Assembly: GCA_017394605.1 (NCBI GenBank)
Contig: JAFPXU010000015.1
Span: 1 to 27,304, forward strand
Direction of reading: 5' to 3'
Source of the DNA: Clostridia bacterium
GTDB lineage: Bacteria; Bacillota_A; Clostridia; Christensenellales; CAG-138
Length of the DNA stretch: 27,304 bases
Shown here: one piece after another, positions 1 to 9,514 of the stretch
Layout of the letters: every line of letters begins with the position of its first letter
How positions within the stretch are numbered: position 1 is the stretch's first letter
Made by a program: the position numbers and the translations under genes
Notes under the pieces: model-generated
Told to the model about the DNA's origin: nothing
The model's input: the letters and a program-made list of their open reading frames with translations, nothing else
Database searches by the model: none

Positions 1-74
1 AGCAGCGAAACAGCTGAAAACGGCCACACATTTATGGAATCCTGTCAAGTGCTTTTTTGCATTTTTTGTAAAAA

Positions 75-115
75 AATAACCCCGTGCCTGTAATGATACG
101 AGGTTATTCTTTCCA
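75..115. terminator. Probable bidirectional rho-independent terminator
   Basis: Bases 75-81 pair with 102-108 (AATAACC with GGTTATT) and 83-85 pair with 98-100, giving a 10-bp stem with one mismatch and a 12-base loop. A run of A precedes the hairpin, which would be a T run on the minus strand. A weaker T-rich stretch follows on the + strand. It probably ends transcription of whatever lies left of the window. The remainder of 1-316 has no gene that I can support; it holds the inverted repeats and promoter listed separately. Confidence 0.6.
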
Positions 116-142
116 TCTTTCTTAACTTAGTGACATTGGGAA

Positions 143-183
143 ATGTCCGGTCCTTTTTTGCGCTGAAAACAGAGATCGGACAT
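143..183. repeat. Seven-base inverted repeat upstream of the esterase gene
   Basis: ATGTCCG at 143-149 is matched by CGGACAT at 177-183, 27 bases apart. The left arm overlaps a second, local hairpin (GACATT 132-137 with AATGTC 142-147), so the two foldings exclude each other. It lies upstream of the likely promoter. It could be an operator, or a structure in a transcript coming from the left. Function is not known. Confidence 0.3.
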
Positions 184-220
184 CCGCGGGGAGAAAACGC
201 AGAAAAGTTTACAGATATCG

Positions 221-252
221 TTTAGGCATTCCGCGCCGCATTATGATAAAAT
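221..252 (+). promoter_or_regulatory. Possible promoter for the esterase-ugd pair
   Basis: TAAAAT at 247-252 preceded by TG at 244-245 forms an extended -10 element. There is no good -35 at the ideal distance (TTTAGG at 221-226 is 20 bases away), so the call rests on the extended -10. Transcription would start near 259, leaving a leader of about 58 bases before the start codon at 317. Confidence 0.35.
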
Positions 253-316
253 CACAGAAGCAGTGCTGAACGCCGGCCGGATCTGATAAGCCGGCGGGAA
301 AGAGAAGGTTCTGTTC

Positions 317-1075
317 ATGTACGAAAACGACGAGTTTTATCTCGAAAGCGACGGGATCCGTATTCATGCGAAACTGGATTTCCCCAGAGAGCAGAAAGAC
401 AGGATGCCGCTTCTTATCGTGTTTCACGGATTGACCGGCGACATGGAGGAAAGGCATATCACAGCTGTGGCGGAGGCAGCTAACCGCGAGGGCTTCGCGT
501 CGCTCAGGGTGGAACTGTACGGACACGGAAAAAGCGGAGGCGAACTGAAGAACCATACGATACTGATCTGGCTCGCGGAAGGCATGCGGGTGATCGAATT
601 CGCGTCAAAACTTCCGTTCGTTACGGATCTTTATGTGGCAGGCCATTCTCAGGGAGGGTTGCTGGCCGTTCTGCTGGGGAGCATAGAAAGGGACCGGATC
701 AAGGCGCTGATCCCGCTGTCGCCCGCCGTTTCGATTCCGGAAAGTGTGCGGGAAGGGAGACTGTTCGACGTTACGTTTGATCCGGAGCGTCTTCCTGAAA
801 CCATCCGTGTCGACACGTATGAGCTGTCTTCGGAATATGTGCGCGCGATGCGTTCCCTGCCGGTCAGCGAGGCCGCGTCATCGTTCAAAAAACCGGTTCT
901 GATCGTTCACGGAACGGAGGATGAGACGATTCCCTTCAAATATGCGGAAAAGATCCGGGAGCGGTATGAAAATGCGAGACTTGTCCCGGTAGAGGGGGAT
1001 ACGCATTGCTTCGACCGGAATCTGGACGCGGTCGTGGACGCGGTCGGACGGTTTCTGAGGGAGACGGAAGCCTGA
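317..1075 (+). CDS. Alpha/beta hydrolase, cinnamoyl/feruloyl esterase-like
   Basis: A 252-residue serine hydrolase without a signal peptide, so cytoplasmic. The oxyanion-loop HG is at residues 37-38, the nucleophile elbow GHSQGG at 109-114 (Ser111), the likely acid is Asp202 in HGTED, and the likely base is His230 in GDTHCF. The Ser-Asp-His spacing and total length closely match the Butyrivibrio feruloyl esterase Est1E family (catalytic residues near 105, 197 and 225, from memory). Such enzymes release hydroxycinnamic acids from plant-derived esters, but other small esters are equally possible here. The start is supported by GAAGG at 304-308, eight bases ahead. The gene is 46 bases upstream of ugd and may share its transcript. 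The family is confident; the substrate is not. Confidence 0.85.
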   Translation: MYENDEFYLESDGIRIHAKLDFPREQKDRMPLLIVFHGLTGDMEERHITAVAEAANREGFASLRVELYGHGKSGGELKNHTILIWLAEGMRVIEFASKLPFVTDLYVAGHSQGGLLAVLLGSIERDRIKALIPLSPAVSIPESVREGRLFDVTFDPERLPETIRVDTYELSSEYVRAMRSLPVSEAASSFKKPVLIVHGTEDETIPFKYAEKIRERYENARLVPVEGDTHCFDRNLDAVVDAVGRFLRETEA

Positions 1076-1121
1076 TCGCGCGGATGAAGAAGAGATTTTT
1101 AATAACCCGGAGAGGGAAAGG

Positions 1122-2354
1122 ATGCGGAAGATGAATGTTGCGGTAGCGGGAACGGGATATGTCGGGCTGAGCCTTGCGGTTCTCCTTGCACAGAACAATC
1201 ATGTGACGGCGGTGGATATTCTGCCTGAAAAGGTGGAGCAGATCAACCGGCGGGTCTCGCCGATCCAGGACGAGTATATCCAGAAATATCTTGCTGATAA
1301 GGAACTGGATCTCACGGCGACGCTGGACGGAGCCGAGGCCTACAGGAACGCGGATTTTGTCATCATCTCGACGCCGACAAATTACAATCCGAAAGAGAAT
1401 TATTTCAACTGCAGCGCCGTGGAGGACGTGATCCGGCTCGTGAAGAGCGTGAACGAGAAGGCGTTCATGGTGATCAAGAGCACGATACCGGTCGGTTATA
1501 CGGAGAGCATCCGGGAAAAGACCGGCAGCGACAGGATCCTGTTTTCTCCTGAATTTCTGAGGGAGTCCAAGGCGCTCTACGACTGTCTCTATCCATCGAG
1601 GATCATCGTGGGCTGTGATGAAGGCACACGGGCAGCGGCCGAGGAATTCGCCCGCCTGCTAACGGATGGCGCGATCAAGAAGGATATCGAGACCCTGTTC
1701 ATGGGATTCACCGAAGCCGAGGCGGTCAAGCTGTTCGCAAACACGTATCTTGCGCTACGCGTCAGCTATTTCAACGAGCTGGATACCTACGCGGAGATGA
1801 AGGGACTCAATACGGCGGATATCATCCGGGGTGTATGCCTGGATCCGAGGATCGGCGACCATTACAATAATCCGAGCTTCGGATACGGCGGGTACTGCCT
1901 GCCGAAGGACACCAAGCAGCTTCTCGCAAATTTCCGGGATGTGCCGCAGAACCTGATCCACGCAATCGTGGAAAGCAACCGGACGAGGAAGGATCACATC
2001 GCGAACCGCGTTCTGGAGAAAGCCGGTTATTATTCCGAGAACAGCATGTGGAACGAGGAGCGGGAGCATCCTGTCACGGTGGGCGTATACCGTCTGACCA
2101 TGAAGAGCAACAGCGACAATTTCCGCCAGAGCAGCATTCAGGGTGTGATGAAGCGCATCAAGGCAAAGGGCGCCTCGGTCATCGTATACGAGCCTACGCT
2201 GGAAGACGGGACGACGTTTTTCGGGAGTTTGGTCGTCAACGATCTGGACCGGTTCAAGAAGATGTGCGACGTGGTCATCGCGAACCGTTACGACAGTATC
2301 CTGGACGACATCCGGGACAAAGTGTATACGAGAGACCTGTTCAGGAGAGACTGA
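1122..2354 (+). CDS. ugd: UDP-glucose 6-dehydrogenase
   Basis: Oxidises UDP-glucose to UDP-glucuronate with two NAD+, supplying uronic acid for capsule or other surface polysaccharide. The Rossmann motif GTGYVG is at residues 10-15, the STP loop near 83-85, the catalytic lysine in [10 protein letters not shown] is Lys203, and the catalytic cysteine in [10 protein letters not shown] is Cys259. At 410 residues it matches the short bacterial form (Streptococcus HasB, Klebsiella Ugd). A second in-frame ATG lies at 1131; the purine-rich GGAGAGGG near 1109 fits 1122 well. The preceding esterase gene may be co-transcribed. No glycosyltransferase sits beside it, so the polymer it serves cannot be read from this window. 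Confidence 0.93.
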   Translation: MRKMNVAVAGTGYVGLSLAVLLAQNNHVTAVDILPEKVEQINRRVSPIQDEYIQKYLADKELDLTATLDGAEAYRNADFVIISTPTNYNPKENYFNCSAVEDVIRLVKSVNEKAFMVIKSTIPVGYTESIREKTGSDRILFSPEFLRESKALYDCLYPSRIIVGCDEGTRAAAEEFARLLTDGAIKKDIETLFMGFTEAEAVKLFANTYLALRVSYFNELDTYAEMKGLNTADIIRGVCLDPRIGDHYNNPSFGYGGYCLPKDTKQLLANFRDVPQNLIHAIVESNRTRKDHIANRVLEKAGYYSENSMWNEEREHPVTVGVYRLTMKSNSDNFRQSSIQGVMKRIKAKGASVIVYEPTLEDGTTFFGSLVVNDLDRFKKMCDVVIANRYDSILDDIRDKVYTRDLFRRD

Positions 2355-2368
2355 CCGTCCGGAACGCC

Positions 2369-2396
2369 GGAAAAACGGATATTTCCGCGGTTTTCC
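2369..2396 (+). terminator. Weak hairpin after ugd, possible terminator
   Basis: GGAAAA (2369-2374) pairs with TTTTCC (2391-2396) around an inner CGGA/TCCG stem (2376-2379 with 2384-2387). There is no T tract after it, so termination would be inefficient. Its position just before the rimP promoter is where a terminator would be expected. Confidence 0.3.
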
Positions 2397-2429
2397 ATGC
2401 CTGAATGTGTAAATAATGAACGGGGATAC

Positions 2430-2458
2430 TTGCTTTTTTCAAAACGATGTGCTATGCT
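2430..2458 (+). promoter_or_regulatory. Sigma-A promoter of the rimP-nusA-infB operon
   Basis: TTGCTT at 2430-2435 and TATGCT at 2453-2458 are separated by exactly 17 bases, and TG at 2450-2451 adds an extended -10. Transcription should start near 2465, giving a leader of about 74 bases that contains the hairpin at 2492-2510. This fits the known arrangement in Firmicutes, where this operon starts at rimP. Confidence 0.75.
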
Positions 2459-2491
2459 TCCAATGTTGCAGTTTTGAACAGATCCTTGAAG

Positions 2492-2520
2492 GAGTGGGAA
2501 ATTCCCACTCTTTCATTTTT
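2492..2520 (+). terminator. Leader hairpin with T tract ahead of rimP (attenuator-like)
   Basis: GAGTGGG (2492-2498) pairs perfectly with CCCACTC (2504-2510) around a 5-base AAATT loop, followed by TTTCATTTTT. The shape is that of an intrinsic terminator placed between promoter and first gene, so it could attenuate the whole operon. I recall similar GUGGG...CCCAC hairpins upstream of rimP in other Firmicutes, but did not check this. Confidence 0.6.
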
Positions 2521-2538
2521 GAAGGGGTGAATTGCGAT

Positions 2539-2991
2539 ATGAAAACGACGGAAGCAGTGGACCGGATCGTCAGGAAAACCGTGGAAGACCTCGGCTTTTC
2601 CCTCTGTGACGTGGAGTTTCAGAAGGAATACGGAAACTGGGTCCTGACCCTGTTTATCGACAAACCCGGCGGGGTTACGATTGATGACTGCGAGGCGGTC
2701 TCCAAGGCGGTGGATCCCGTGCTGGACGAGGCGGATCCGATCGCACAGGCTTATTACCTTTCCGTTTCCTCGCTCGGGATCGACCGCCCGTTGAAGAAAG
2801 ACGCCGACTATGAACGGAATCTCGGCAAGGAGATCACCGCCAAACTGTATGCGCCGGTAGGCGGAAGAAAAGAGATCACCGGCGTGCTGCAGTCTTTTAC
2901 GGAAGACAGTTTTGAACTGATGTGCGACGGGGAGACGGTCACGGTCAAACGGAAAGACGCGGCGCTTGTCAAGCCGTTTATCCGGTTCTGA
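2539..2991 (+). CDS. rimP: Ribosome maturation factor RimP
   Basis: RimP is a cytoplasmic factor for 30S subunit assembly. The 150-residue product has the usual order: an N-terminal alpha/beta domain with DVEFQKEYGNWVLTLFIDKPGGV and then DDCEAVSKAVDPVLDE, the junction motif SSLGIDRPLKK, and a C-terminal SH3-like barrel. The reading frame is open back to 2416. ATG 2539 is chosen because AAGGGGTG at 2522-2529 is a good ribosome binding site and because RimP proteins are normally about 150 residues; the longer form would translate across the leader hairpin. First gene of a large co-transcribed set. Confidence 0.93.
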   Translation: MKTTEAVDRIVRKTVEDLGFSLCDVEFQKEYGNWVLTLFIDKPGGVTIDDCEAVSKAVDPVLDEADPIAQAYYLSVSSLGIDRPLKKDADYERNLGKEITAKLYAPVGGRKEITGVLQSFTEDSFELMCDGETVTVKRKDAALVKPFIRF

Positions 2992-3046
2992 CGGAACGAA
3001 TGAAACAGGCAATTATTATTTTTATTTATAGATAAGGAGTACCAAA

Positions 3047-4153
3047 ATGAACGCAGCGTTTGTAGAAGCACTGAACGCACTTGAAAAAGAGCGCGGTGTC
3101 AGCAAGGATGTGCTGATCTCCGCCATTGAGGCAGCTTTGATCTCTGCATACCGCAGGAACTACGGTTCCTCGACCAATGTCCGGGCAGAAGTGGAAAAGG
3201 ATACCGGCGAGATCCATATCTACGCGTCCAAGACCGTTGTTGAAAAGGTCGAGAATCCGCAGAACGAGATCGCGCTTACGGACGCGAGGAAGGTCAACGC
3301 GCTTTATGATATCGGCGACGTGCTGGAAGAGGAAGTGAAGACGACCGGATTCGGAAGGATCGCGGCACAGACTGCGAAGCAGGTCGTTGTGCAGAGGATC
3401 CGGGAAGCGGAACGCGGCGTGATTTATGAGGAATATGTCGAGAAGGAGAACGAAGTTCTGACCGCCATCGTGCACCGCGTCGAAAAGGGCAACGTGTTCG
3501 TGGAACTCGGCAAAACGGACGGCATGCTCGCCGCTTCCGAAGTGATTCCGGGCGAGACCTACGAAACGAGCCAGCGCATCAAGGTATACGTACTGGAAGT
3601 CCGCCGCGACAACAAGGGACCGCAGGTTCTGGTCTCCAGAACGCATCCCGGCCTTGTCAAGCGTCTGTTCGAACTGGAAGTGCCCGAGATCCAGAGCGGC
3701 GTTGTGCAGATCAAATCGATCGCCCGCGAAGCTGGGTTCAGAACGAAGGTCGCCGTTCATTCCACCGATCCGCAGGTTGATCCGGTCGGAGCGTGCGTCG
3801 GACAGAGAGGCGTCCGCGTGGAGCGCATCGTCAACGAGCTCCACAATGAGAAGATCGACATTATCGAGTGGGATCCCGATTTCGCCATCTATATCGCCAA
3901 GGCTCTGAGCCCGGCGAAGGTCCTGATGGTATACGTGAACGAGGACGAGAAGGCGGCGAAGGTGATCGTGCCGGATAACCAGCTCTCTCTTGCAATCGGC
4001 AAGGAAGGACAGAACGCCCGTCTTGCCGCCAAGCTGACCGGCTGGAAGATCGACATCAAGAACCAGACACAGGCGGAAGAGGAAATGGCCACCATGTCGG
4101 ATGAGCCGGAATTCGGCGGCGATGAGTTTGCCGAATTCGACACGGAGGAATAA
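3047..4153 (+). CDS. nusA: Transcription termination/antitermination factor NusA
   Basis: NusA binds RNA polymerase and nascent RNA to control pausing, termination and antitermination. The 368 residues give the compact Firmicute form: N-terminal polymerase-binding domain (about 1-125), S1 domain (about 135-200), KH1 with GACVGQRG at 248-255, and KH2 with IGKEGQNA at 317-324. It ends in an acidic tail ([16 protein letters not shown]) and lacks the C-terminal acidic repeats of Proteobacteria. AAGGAG at about 3034-3039 sets the start. It follows rimP after 55 bases and is followed within 6 bases by ylxR, as in Bacillus. Confidence 0.96.
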   Translation: MNAAFVEALNALEKERGVSKDVLISAIEAALISAYRRNYGSSTNVRAEVEKDTGEIHIYASKTVVEKVENPQNEIALTDARKVNALYDIGDVLEEEVKTTGFGRIAAQTAKQVVVQRIREAERGVIYEEYVEKENEVLTAIVHRVEKGNVFVELGKTDGMLAASEVIPGETYETSQRIKVYVLEVRRDNKGPQVLVSRTHPGLVKRLFELEVPEIQSGVVQIKSIAREAGFRTKVAVHSTDPQVDPVGACVGQRGVRVERIVNELHNEKIDIIEWDPDFAIYIAKALSPAKVLMVYVNEDEKAAKVIVPDNQLSLAIGKEGQNARLAAKLTGWKIDIKNQTQAEEEMATMSDEPEFGGDEFAEFDTEE

Positions 4154-4159
4154 AGCGTT

Positions 4160-4420
4160 TTGCAGAAGAAGATACCGATGCGCATGTGCGTGGCTTGCCG
4201 CGAAATGCGCCCCAAAAAGGAACTGCTCCGGATCGTACGGACGGCGGACGGTACAGTCGAGGTGGACAGGACCGGAAAGAAGAACGGCCGCGGCGCCTAC
4301 CTCTGCGCGAGAGAGGAGTGCCTGAACAAGGCGCTGAAGATTCGCGCGCTGAACCGTGCGCTGGACGTTACGCTGGACGCGGAGACGACCGCGAGGCTCG
4401 TCAAGGAGTTCATGGGATGA
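4160..4420 (+). CDS. rnpM: YlxR/RnpM family RNA-binding protein, RNase P modulator
   Basis: A small basic protein of 86 residues with the family signature: [18 protein letters not shown] near residues 7-24 and GRGAYLC at 43-49. The Bacillus homologue YlxR was recently described as binding RNase P RNA and modulating its activity; that role is by homology. The start is a TTG at 4160, 11 bases after GGAGG (4144-4148) that overlaps the end of nusA. An internal ATG at 4178 would remove the conserved KKIP start and has no matching ribosome binding site. The stop overlaps the ylxQ start (ATGA). Confidence 0.9.
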   Translation: MQKKIPMRMCVACREMRPKKELLRIVRTADGTVEVDRTGKKNGRGAYLCAREECLNKALKIRALNRALDVTLDAETTARLVKEFMG

Positions 4421-4719
4421 CCGACAGATTCTACGGGGCGCTCGGACTTGCCCAGAAAGCGGGAAAATGCGTTTCGGGGGAGTTCGCAGTCGCGAAGGCC
4501 ATGCCTTCGGGAAAAGTGCGGCTTCTGATTGTGGACGCGGCCGCGTCCGGTGCAACAAAAGACCGGTTCCGGATTGATTGCGAACACCACGGAATCGCTT
4601 ACCTGGAGGCGGAGGAGATCGGGAGCGCGATCGGCAAACCGACGCGGATGATCATCGGCGTAACCGATGAAGGTTTTAAGAACATGATATTGAAAGCGGC
4701 TGAGCCGCATAACGAATAA
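4417..4719 (+). CDS. ylxQ: L7Ae-family K-turn binding protein YlxQ
   Basis: A 100-residue L7Ae/L30e-like protein that by family binds kink-turn RNA, possibly in the ribosome. The N-terminal signature [14 protein letters not shown] is at residues 9-22, and the conserved strand [15 protein letters not shown] follows. The ATG at 4417 overlaps the stop of the previous gene and is preceded by AAGGAG (4403-4408). The reading frame extends further upstream, but the extension overlaps rnpM and has no family similarity. It is translationally coupled between rnpM and infB, the standard Firmicute order. Confidence 0.9.
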   Translation: MTDRFYGALGLAQKAGKCVSGEFAVAKAMPSGKVRLLIVDAAASGATKDRFRIDCEHHGIAYLEAEEIGSAIGKPTRMIIGVTDEGFKNMILKAAEPHNE

Positions 4720-4739
4720 TTCGGGGGAATACAGAACAT

Positions 4740-7286
4740 ATGGCGAATATGAGTTTTTCAGAATCCATTAAGGAAGTCCATGCGGACATCGGCGCGCTGC
4801 TCCGTGAGCTGGCTTCTGCGCAGGAGGAGGTTTCCGACCTGATCAAACAGGTGTCGGACGCCGAACGGACCCTGCTGGATAAAGAAGCGAAAGAACGGAA
4901 AGAGCGTCAGGAACGGGAGCGCGAAGAGCGGTTCCGCTCCATGCTGGAGTCTCAGGACGATCTGGCGGTTCATGTCGGGGGCGAGGATGAAACGCCCGCG
5001 CAGGAGGAGCCGGAAGTGCCCTCCGAACCGGCGGAAGCGCCCGCGGAAGAGCCGAAGGCAGAGGAGAAGCCCGTACAGGAAACCGTTCCTGCGCAGGAAG
5101 CGGAGCCGGATGCCGCACCGGCGGCGCCCGCCGCTGCCGCAAAACCGGCCGCGAAGCCGGCGCCCGCGCCTGTTCAGAGACAGGACAGGAAAGGCTTCCA
5201 GCCCAGAGTGATTACGCGCGACGCGGCGCAGGGTCAGGATAAAAAAGGTCCGCAGCGCGTTCAGCGCGGGCCTCAGCCCGATATCAAGCGGGGCGGATCC
5301 GCCATGTCCGCTACCGTGATCCCCCAGAACGAGAAAGGACGTCAGGGCGGCAAGGATCAGCGCAACCGCAACAGTTACGATACCGAGAAAAAGGCAAAGA
5401 ACAAGAAGGCGATGCAGCGTGAGGCCGGTCCGGACGCAAGGTCCTGGGATGACGAATCCCCGACGGGAAGCCGCCGTCCGAAACGGAACACCAAACAGCA
5501 GCCTGTTCATAAGCCGGAGCCGGTCGTGATCGAAAAGGCCGTCATTACGACGGAAATGATCACGGTCAAGGATCTTTCCGAGAAGATCGGAAAGCCGGTC
5601 ACGGAAATCATCAAAAAGCTGTTCCTTCTGGATATTCTTGCGACCATCAATCAGGAAATCGATTTCGATACCTGCCAGCTGATCGCGTCGGAATACGGGA
5701 TCGAGCTGGAGCAGAAGATCGCGAAGACCTACGAAGAAGTTCTGAGCGATTCTGTCGAGGATCAGGATAAGCCGGAGCAGCTGAAAACGCGTCCGCCGGT
5801 CGTTACGATCATGGGACACGTCGACCACGGCAAGACCTCTCTTCTGGACGCGATCCGCAAGAGCGCCATCACGGCGGGAGAAGCGGGCGGCATTACGCAG
5901 CACATCGGCGCGTATACCGTGACGCTGAACGGAAGACAGATCACGTTCATCGATACCCCGGGCCACGAAGCGTTTACTTCCATGCGTGCGCGCGGCGCCC
6001 AGGTGACGGATATCGTCATTCTGGTCGTTGCGGCTGACGACGGAATCATGCCCCAGACCGTTGAGGCGATCAACCACGCGAAAGCTGCCGGCGTACCGAT
6101 CATCGTCGCCATCAACAAGATGGACCGCCCGGAAGCAGATCCGGAGCGTGTCAAGCAGCAGCTGACCGAGCATGAACTCGTGCCGGAAGAGTGGGGCGGC
6201 GAAACGATCTGCGTTCCCGTTTCCGCGAAAACGCAGATGGGTCTGGAAAACCTGCTCGAGATGGTGCTGCTGCAGGCGGACGTGCTGGAACTCAAGGCGA
6301 ATCCCGACCGTATGGCAAAGGGAACGATCATCGAGGCAAGGCTCGACAAGGGCCGCGGCCCGATCGCCACGGTCCTCGTTCAGAACGGCACGCTGAAGAA
6401 GGGCGATACCATCGTTGCCGGTACGGCTTACGGCCGTGTCCGCGGCATGCTGGATGACAGAGGACGTTCGGTCAGCTCCGCCGGTCCGTCCATCCCGGTC
6501 GAGGTACTCGGATTCAACGAGGTTCCCGAGGCGGGAGACACGCTGATCGTTGCGGAAGCGGACAAGCTGACCAAACAGGTCGCCGAGGAGCGCAGGGAAA
6601 AAATCAAAGCGGCGCAGCTCAAGAATCTTTCCAAGGTATCTCTCGAAGACCTGTTCAAAAAGGTCGAGGAAGGCGAGCTGAAGACGCTGAATATTATCGT
6701 CAAGGCCGACGTGCAGGGCTCTGTGGAGGCCGTCAAGCAGGCGCTTGAAAAGCTCTCCAATGACGAGGTCCGCGTGAAGTGCATCCACGGCGCGGTCGGC
6801 GCGATCACAGGATCGGACATCATGTTCGCATCCACTTCGAATGCCATCGTCATCGGTTTCAACGTCCGTCCGGATGCCATCGCCCGCGCGGAAGCGGAGA
6901 AGGAGAAGGTCGACGTCCGTACCTACCGCGTCATCTACAACGCGATCGAGGATGTGGAGAACGCCATGAAGGGCATGTTCAAACCCGTCTTCCAGGAGGT
7001 CGATCTCGGTATGGCGGAAGTCAGGGAGACGTTCCGCGTTTCCGGTGTCGGCACGATCGCCGGCGCTTACGTCAAGAACGGCAAGATCCAGAGGAATGCC
7101 CAGGTCCGAGTGCTCCGCGACAACGTCGTCCTGCATGAGGGAAAGATCTCCTCTCTCAAACGATTCAAAGACGACGCGCGCGAGGTCATGGAGGGCTACG
7201 AGTGCGGTATCGGCATCGACGGGTTCAATGATCTTCAGGTCGGCGATATGATCGAAGCGTTCGTAATGGAAGAAGTCAAACGGTAA
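4740..7286 (+). CDS. infB: Translation initiation factor IF-2
   Basis: GTPase that delivers initiator fMet-tRNA to the 30S subunit and promotes subunit joining. At 848 residues the layout is: a short coiled/charged start, a long disordered Ala/Pro/Glu- and Lys-rich region (about 60-260), an IF2N domain (about 263-325), the G domain with GHVDHGKT at 359-366, DTPGH at 405-409 and NKMD at 459-462, then domains II, III and the C-terminal fMet-tRNA binding barrel. The start has a GGGGGA sequence 12 bases ahead, so ATG 4749 three codons later is also possible. The large antisense reading frame over this gene is a composition artefact. Confidence 0.97.
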   Translation: MANMSFSESIKEVHADIGALLRELASAQEEVSDLIKQVSDAERTLLDKEAKERKERQEREREERFRSMLESQDDLAVHVGGEDETPAQEEPEVPSEPAEAPAEEPKAEEKPVQETVPAQEAEPDAAPAAPAAAAKPAAKPAPAPVQRQDRKGFQPRVITRDAAQGQDKKGPQRVQRGPQPDIKRGGSAMSATVIPQNEKGRQGGKDQRNRNSYDTEKKAKNKKAMQREAGPDARSWDDESPTGSRRPKRNTKQQPVHKPEPVVIEKAVITTEMITVKDLSEKIGKPVTEIIKKLFLLDILATINQEIDFDTCQLIASEYGIELEQKIAKTYEEVLSDSVEDQDKPEQLKTRPPVVTIMGHVDHGKTSLLDAIRKSAITAGEAGGITQHIGAYTVTLNGRQITFIDTPGHEAFTSMRARGAQVTDIVILVVAADDGIMPQTVEAINHAKAAGVPIIVAINKMDRPEADPERVKQQLTEHELVPEEWGGETICVPVSAKTQMGLENLLEMVLLQADVLELKANPDRMAKGTIIEARLDKGRGPIATVLVQNGTLKKGDTIVAGTAYGRVRGMLDDRGRSVSSAGPSIPVEVLGFNEVPEAGDTLIVAEADKLTKQVAEERREKIKAAQLKNLSKVSLEDLFKKVEEGELKTLNIIVKADVQGSVEAVKQALEKLSNDEVRVKCIHGAVGAITGSDIMFASTSNAIVIGFNVRPDAIARAEAEKEKVDVRTYRVIYNAIEDVENAMKGMFKPVFQEVDLGMAEVRETFRVSGVGTIAGAYVKNGKIQRNAQVRVLRDNVVLHEGKISSLKRFKDDAREVMEGYECGIGIDGFNDLQVGDMIEAFVMEEVKR

Positions 7287-7295
7287 GGAAGAACT

Positions 7296-7676
7296 ATGTC
7301 TGCAATACGAAGTGACAGAATCAACGAGGAAGTAAAAAAGACCCTTTCCGCTATCGTAAGGGAGATGAAGGATCCGAGAATCTCTCCCATGACCACGCTG
7401 ACCGGCGCGGAAGTGACAAAGGATCTGAAATATGCAAAAATAAGCGTTTCCGTCTATGACAAGGACGACGCGGTGCGACAGGGCACCGTGGATGCGCTGA
7501 ATCATGCTGCGGGCTTCATCGCGCATGAGCTCGGTCAGCGGATGCTGATCCGGAGAGTGCCTTCCCTGAAGTTCAGGCTGGACGATTCCATTGCATACAG
7601 CATCCATATCACCGAGATACTGAACAGCCTGGATATCAAAAAGGAAGCCGGCGCTGAAGGGGAAACGGAAGAGTAA
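7296..7676 (+). CDS. rbfA: 30S ribosome-binding factor RbfA
   Basis: RbfA binds immature 30S subunits near the 5' end of 16S rRNA and is needed for late maturation, especially in the cold. The 126-residue product has the single KH-like fold typical of the family: IRSDRINEEVKKTLSAI at the start, the DPRIS turn, the strand KDLKYAKISVSVYDKDD, and the conserved RRVPSLKFRLDDS near the C-terminus. It starts 10 bases after infB and ends one base before nrnA, a conserved neighbourhood. Confidence 0.95.
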   Translation: MSAIRSDRINEEVKKTLSAIVREMKDPRISPMTTLTGAEVTKDLKYAKISVSVYDKDDAVRQGTVDALNHAAGFIAHELGQRMLIRRVPSLKFRLDDSIAYSIHITEILNSLDIKKEAGAEGETEE

Positions 7677-7677
7677 G

Positions 7678-8640
7678 ATGCTGAAGGAAGCCGCAGAGTT
7701 TATCCGCAGATATCAGGAGTTTATTCTGATCTCTCACATATCGCCGGACGGGGATACGCTTGGATCCAGTCTGGCGCTTTCGATTGCTCTGAAAAACGCC
7801 GGAAAAAAAGCGGAGATCGTGTGTGGGGATCCGGTTCCGGAGGCCTACCGGTTTCTGCCGGGGGCGTCTTCGATCCGAAAACCATCGGAAGTGCAGCCGA
7901 CGGAAGCGGTGATTACCGTGGACTGCTCCACGCTTTCCCGGACCGGGGACAGCAAGAGACTGTTCGACTCGGCTAAGGAATCGCTCTGCATCGACCATCA
8001 CCGGACGAACACCGGATTTGCGGACGTCAATTTTATCCGGCGGAAGGGTGCGGCGGGGGAACTCATCGTACTGCTTCTAAAGGAACTCGGCTATGGAATG
8101 GATCGTGAGATCGGGATGTGCCTGTACGCGGCGATCGCGACCGATACCGGCAACTTTTCCTATTCGGGCACGACGCCCGATACGTTCCGGGCGATGGCGG
8201 AGATACTGGAAACGGGCTTCGATCTGCCGGAAGTGAACCGGCTCCTGTTCAGGACGATCCCGCTCAGAAAAGTACGGCTTACCAACCTGGTCCTGGAGCG
8301 GATGCAGCTGTCCAGAAATAACGCTGTCGCGGTTTCCTATGCGGAGCTGAAGGATTTTGCTGCCTGCGGCGCAGGGGCGGAGGATTCCGACGGCATCATC
8401 GATTCCATGCGGGATATCGATACGGTGGAATGCGCGGCATTTCTCCGCGAAGCCGAGGACGGATCCATCCGCGTAAGTTTCCGGGCAAAGAGCAAAGTGG
8501 ATATCAGCCTGATCGCGTCGGAGTACGACGGGGGCGGTCACAGACTGGCTGCCGGCTGCACGCTGAACATGAGTATGGAGGAAGCGTTCCGGCTCATGAC
8601 TGAAAAGCTTCAGCAGGCATACGACGGGGCGGAGCGCTGA
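7678..8640 (+). CDS. nrnA: DHH-family oligoribonuclease / pAp phosphatase NrnA
   Basis: Cytoplasmic DHH-DHHA1 phosphoesterase that degrades nanoRNAs (2-5 nt) and, in Bacillus, dephosphorylates 3'-phosphoadenosine 5'-phosphate. The metal ligands are visible: His20, Asp24 and Asp26 in SHISPDGD, Asp82 in VDCS, DHH at 106-108 and Asp156 in ATDTG. The DHHA1 substrate motif GGGHRLAAGC is at 285-294. The 320-residue length is normal. The gene overlaps truB by one base (TGATG), implying coupling. In a window with PNPase it would handle the last step of RNA decay. Confidence 0.93.
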   Translation: MLKEAAEFIRRYQEFILISHISPDGDTLGSSLALSIALKNAGKKAEIVCGDPVPEAYRFLPGASSIRKPSEVQPTEAVITVDCSTLSRTGDSKRLFDSAKESLCIDHHRTNTGFADVNFIRRKGAAGELIVLLLKELGYGMDREIGMCLYAAIATDTGNFSYSGTTPDTFRAMAEILETGFDLPEVNRLLFRTIPLRKVRLTNLVLERMQLSRNNAVAVSYAELKDFAACGAGAEDSDGIIDSMRDIDTVECAAFLREAEDGSIRVSFRAKSKVDISLIASEYDGGGHRLAAGCTLNMSMEEAFRLMTEKLQQAYDGAER

Positions 8641-9503
8641 TGGACGGATTTATCTGCGTATTAAAACCACCCGGTATGACATCCAACAACGCGGTGTATG
8701 ACGTACGCCGCGTTTTCGGCGTAAAAAAGGTCGGTCATCTCGGTACGCTGGATCCCGGAGCGGCGGGCGTGCTTCCCGTCAGTATCGGCAGGGCAACGCG
8801 GCTTTTCGACTACCTGATCGAAAAAGAAAAGACGTATGTCTGCGAGATCCTGTTCGGGATCCGGACCGATACGCTCGACGTGTTCGGAAAAGTGACGGGA
8901 CGCGATCCGGACAGGATGGTGACGGAGCAGGAGCTTTTATCGGTCCTTCCCGCCTTTACCGGAGAGATCTGGCAGACCGCGCCCGCCTATTCCGCGCTGA
9001 ATGTCGACGGGGTCAAGATGTATAAACTGGCAAGAGCCGGGGGCGAAGTTCCGGAACGAAAACGCCTTATTTCGGTTCCGAAGATCGAACTGGTCCGGCA
9101 GATGGGAAAGAACCGCTTTCTTCTCCGCGTGACATGTTCCAAAGGAACGTACATCCGGAAACTCTGCGAGGATATCGGGGACCGGCTCGGGACCAGCGCC
9201 TGCATGGCGTTCCTGCTCAGGACCGGAACGGGGATGTTTCAGTCCGAACGCGGATATACGATACGGGAACTGGAAGAGATGAAACAGGAGGGGGCGCTTC
9301 AGTCCGCGCTCATTTCCTGCGAGGACGCGCTTTCCGGTTATGATATTCTTCAGTTGAAGAGTGATCGGCGGATCCCGACCATGAACGGCCTTGAGACGGA
9401 CGTTCGCAAAAAGGACGGGATATACCGTATTTATTCCGACGGCTTTCTTGGACTCGGAGAGGTCAGGAACGGAAGAGCGAGACTCCTTGTGCATTTGTAT
9501 TGA
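8640..9503 (+). CDS. truB: tRNA pseudouridine-55 synthase TruB
   Basis: Modifies U55 in the T-loop of nearly all elongator tRNAs. The catalytic motif GHLGTLDPGAAGVLPV is at residues 32-47 with the nucleophilic aspartate Asp38; further family motifs are YSALNVDGVKMYKLAR, which binds the flipped base, and CSKGTYIRKLCEDIG. At 287 residues it has a short C-terminal region rather than a full PUA domain, as usual for Firmicutes. Start ATG overlaps the nrnA stop. ribF follows immediately, the normal truB-ribF pair. Confidence 0.95.
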   Translation: MDGFICVLKPPGMTSNNAVYDVRRVFGVKKVGHLGTLDPGAAGVLPVSIGRATRLFDYLIEKEKTYVCEILFGIRTDTLDVFGKVTGRDPDRMVTEQELLSVLPAFTGEIWQTAPAYSALNVDGVKMYKLARAGGEVPERKRLISVPKIELVRQMGKNRFLLRVTCSKGTYIRKLCEDIGDRLGTSACMAFLLRTGTGMFQSERGYTIRELEEMKQEGALQSALISCEDALSGYDILQLKSDRRIPTMNGLETDVRKKDGIYRIYSDGFLGLGEVRNGRARLLVHLY

Positions 9504-9514
9504 TTAGAGGGATT

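Noticed and set aside
2416..2538. Longer N-terminal extension of RimP
   Set aside because: It would be translated through the leader hairpin, lacks a binding site at its start, and exceeds normal RimP length.
3026..4558. A 510-codon minus-strand open frame over nusA-ylxR-ylxQ
   Set aside because: The + strand carries three confident overlapping family matches here; the antisense product shows no motif.
4758..7607. A 949-codon open reading frame on the minus strand
   Set aside because: It lies exactly antisense to infB and rbfA, has low-complexity Arg/Leu/Asp composition with no family motif, and follows from the codon pattern of the GC-rich + strand genes.
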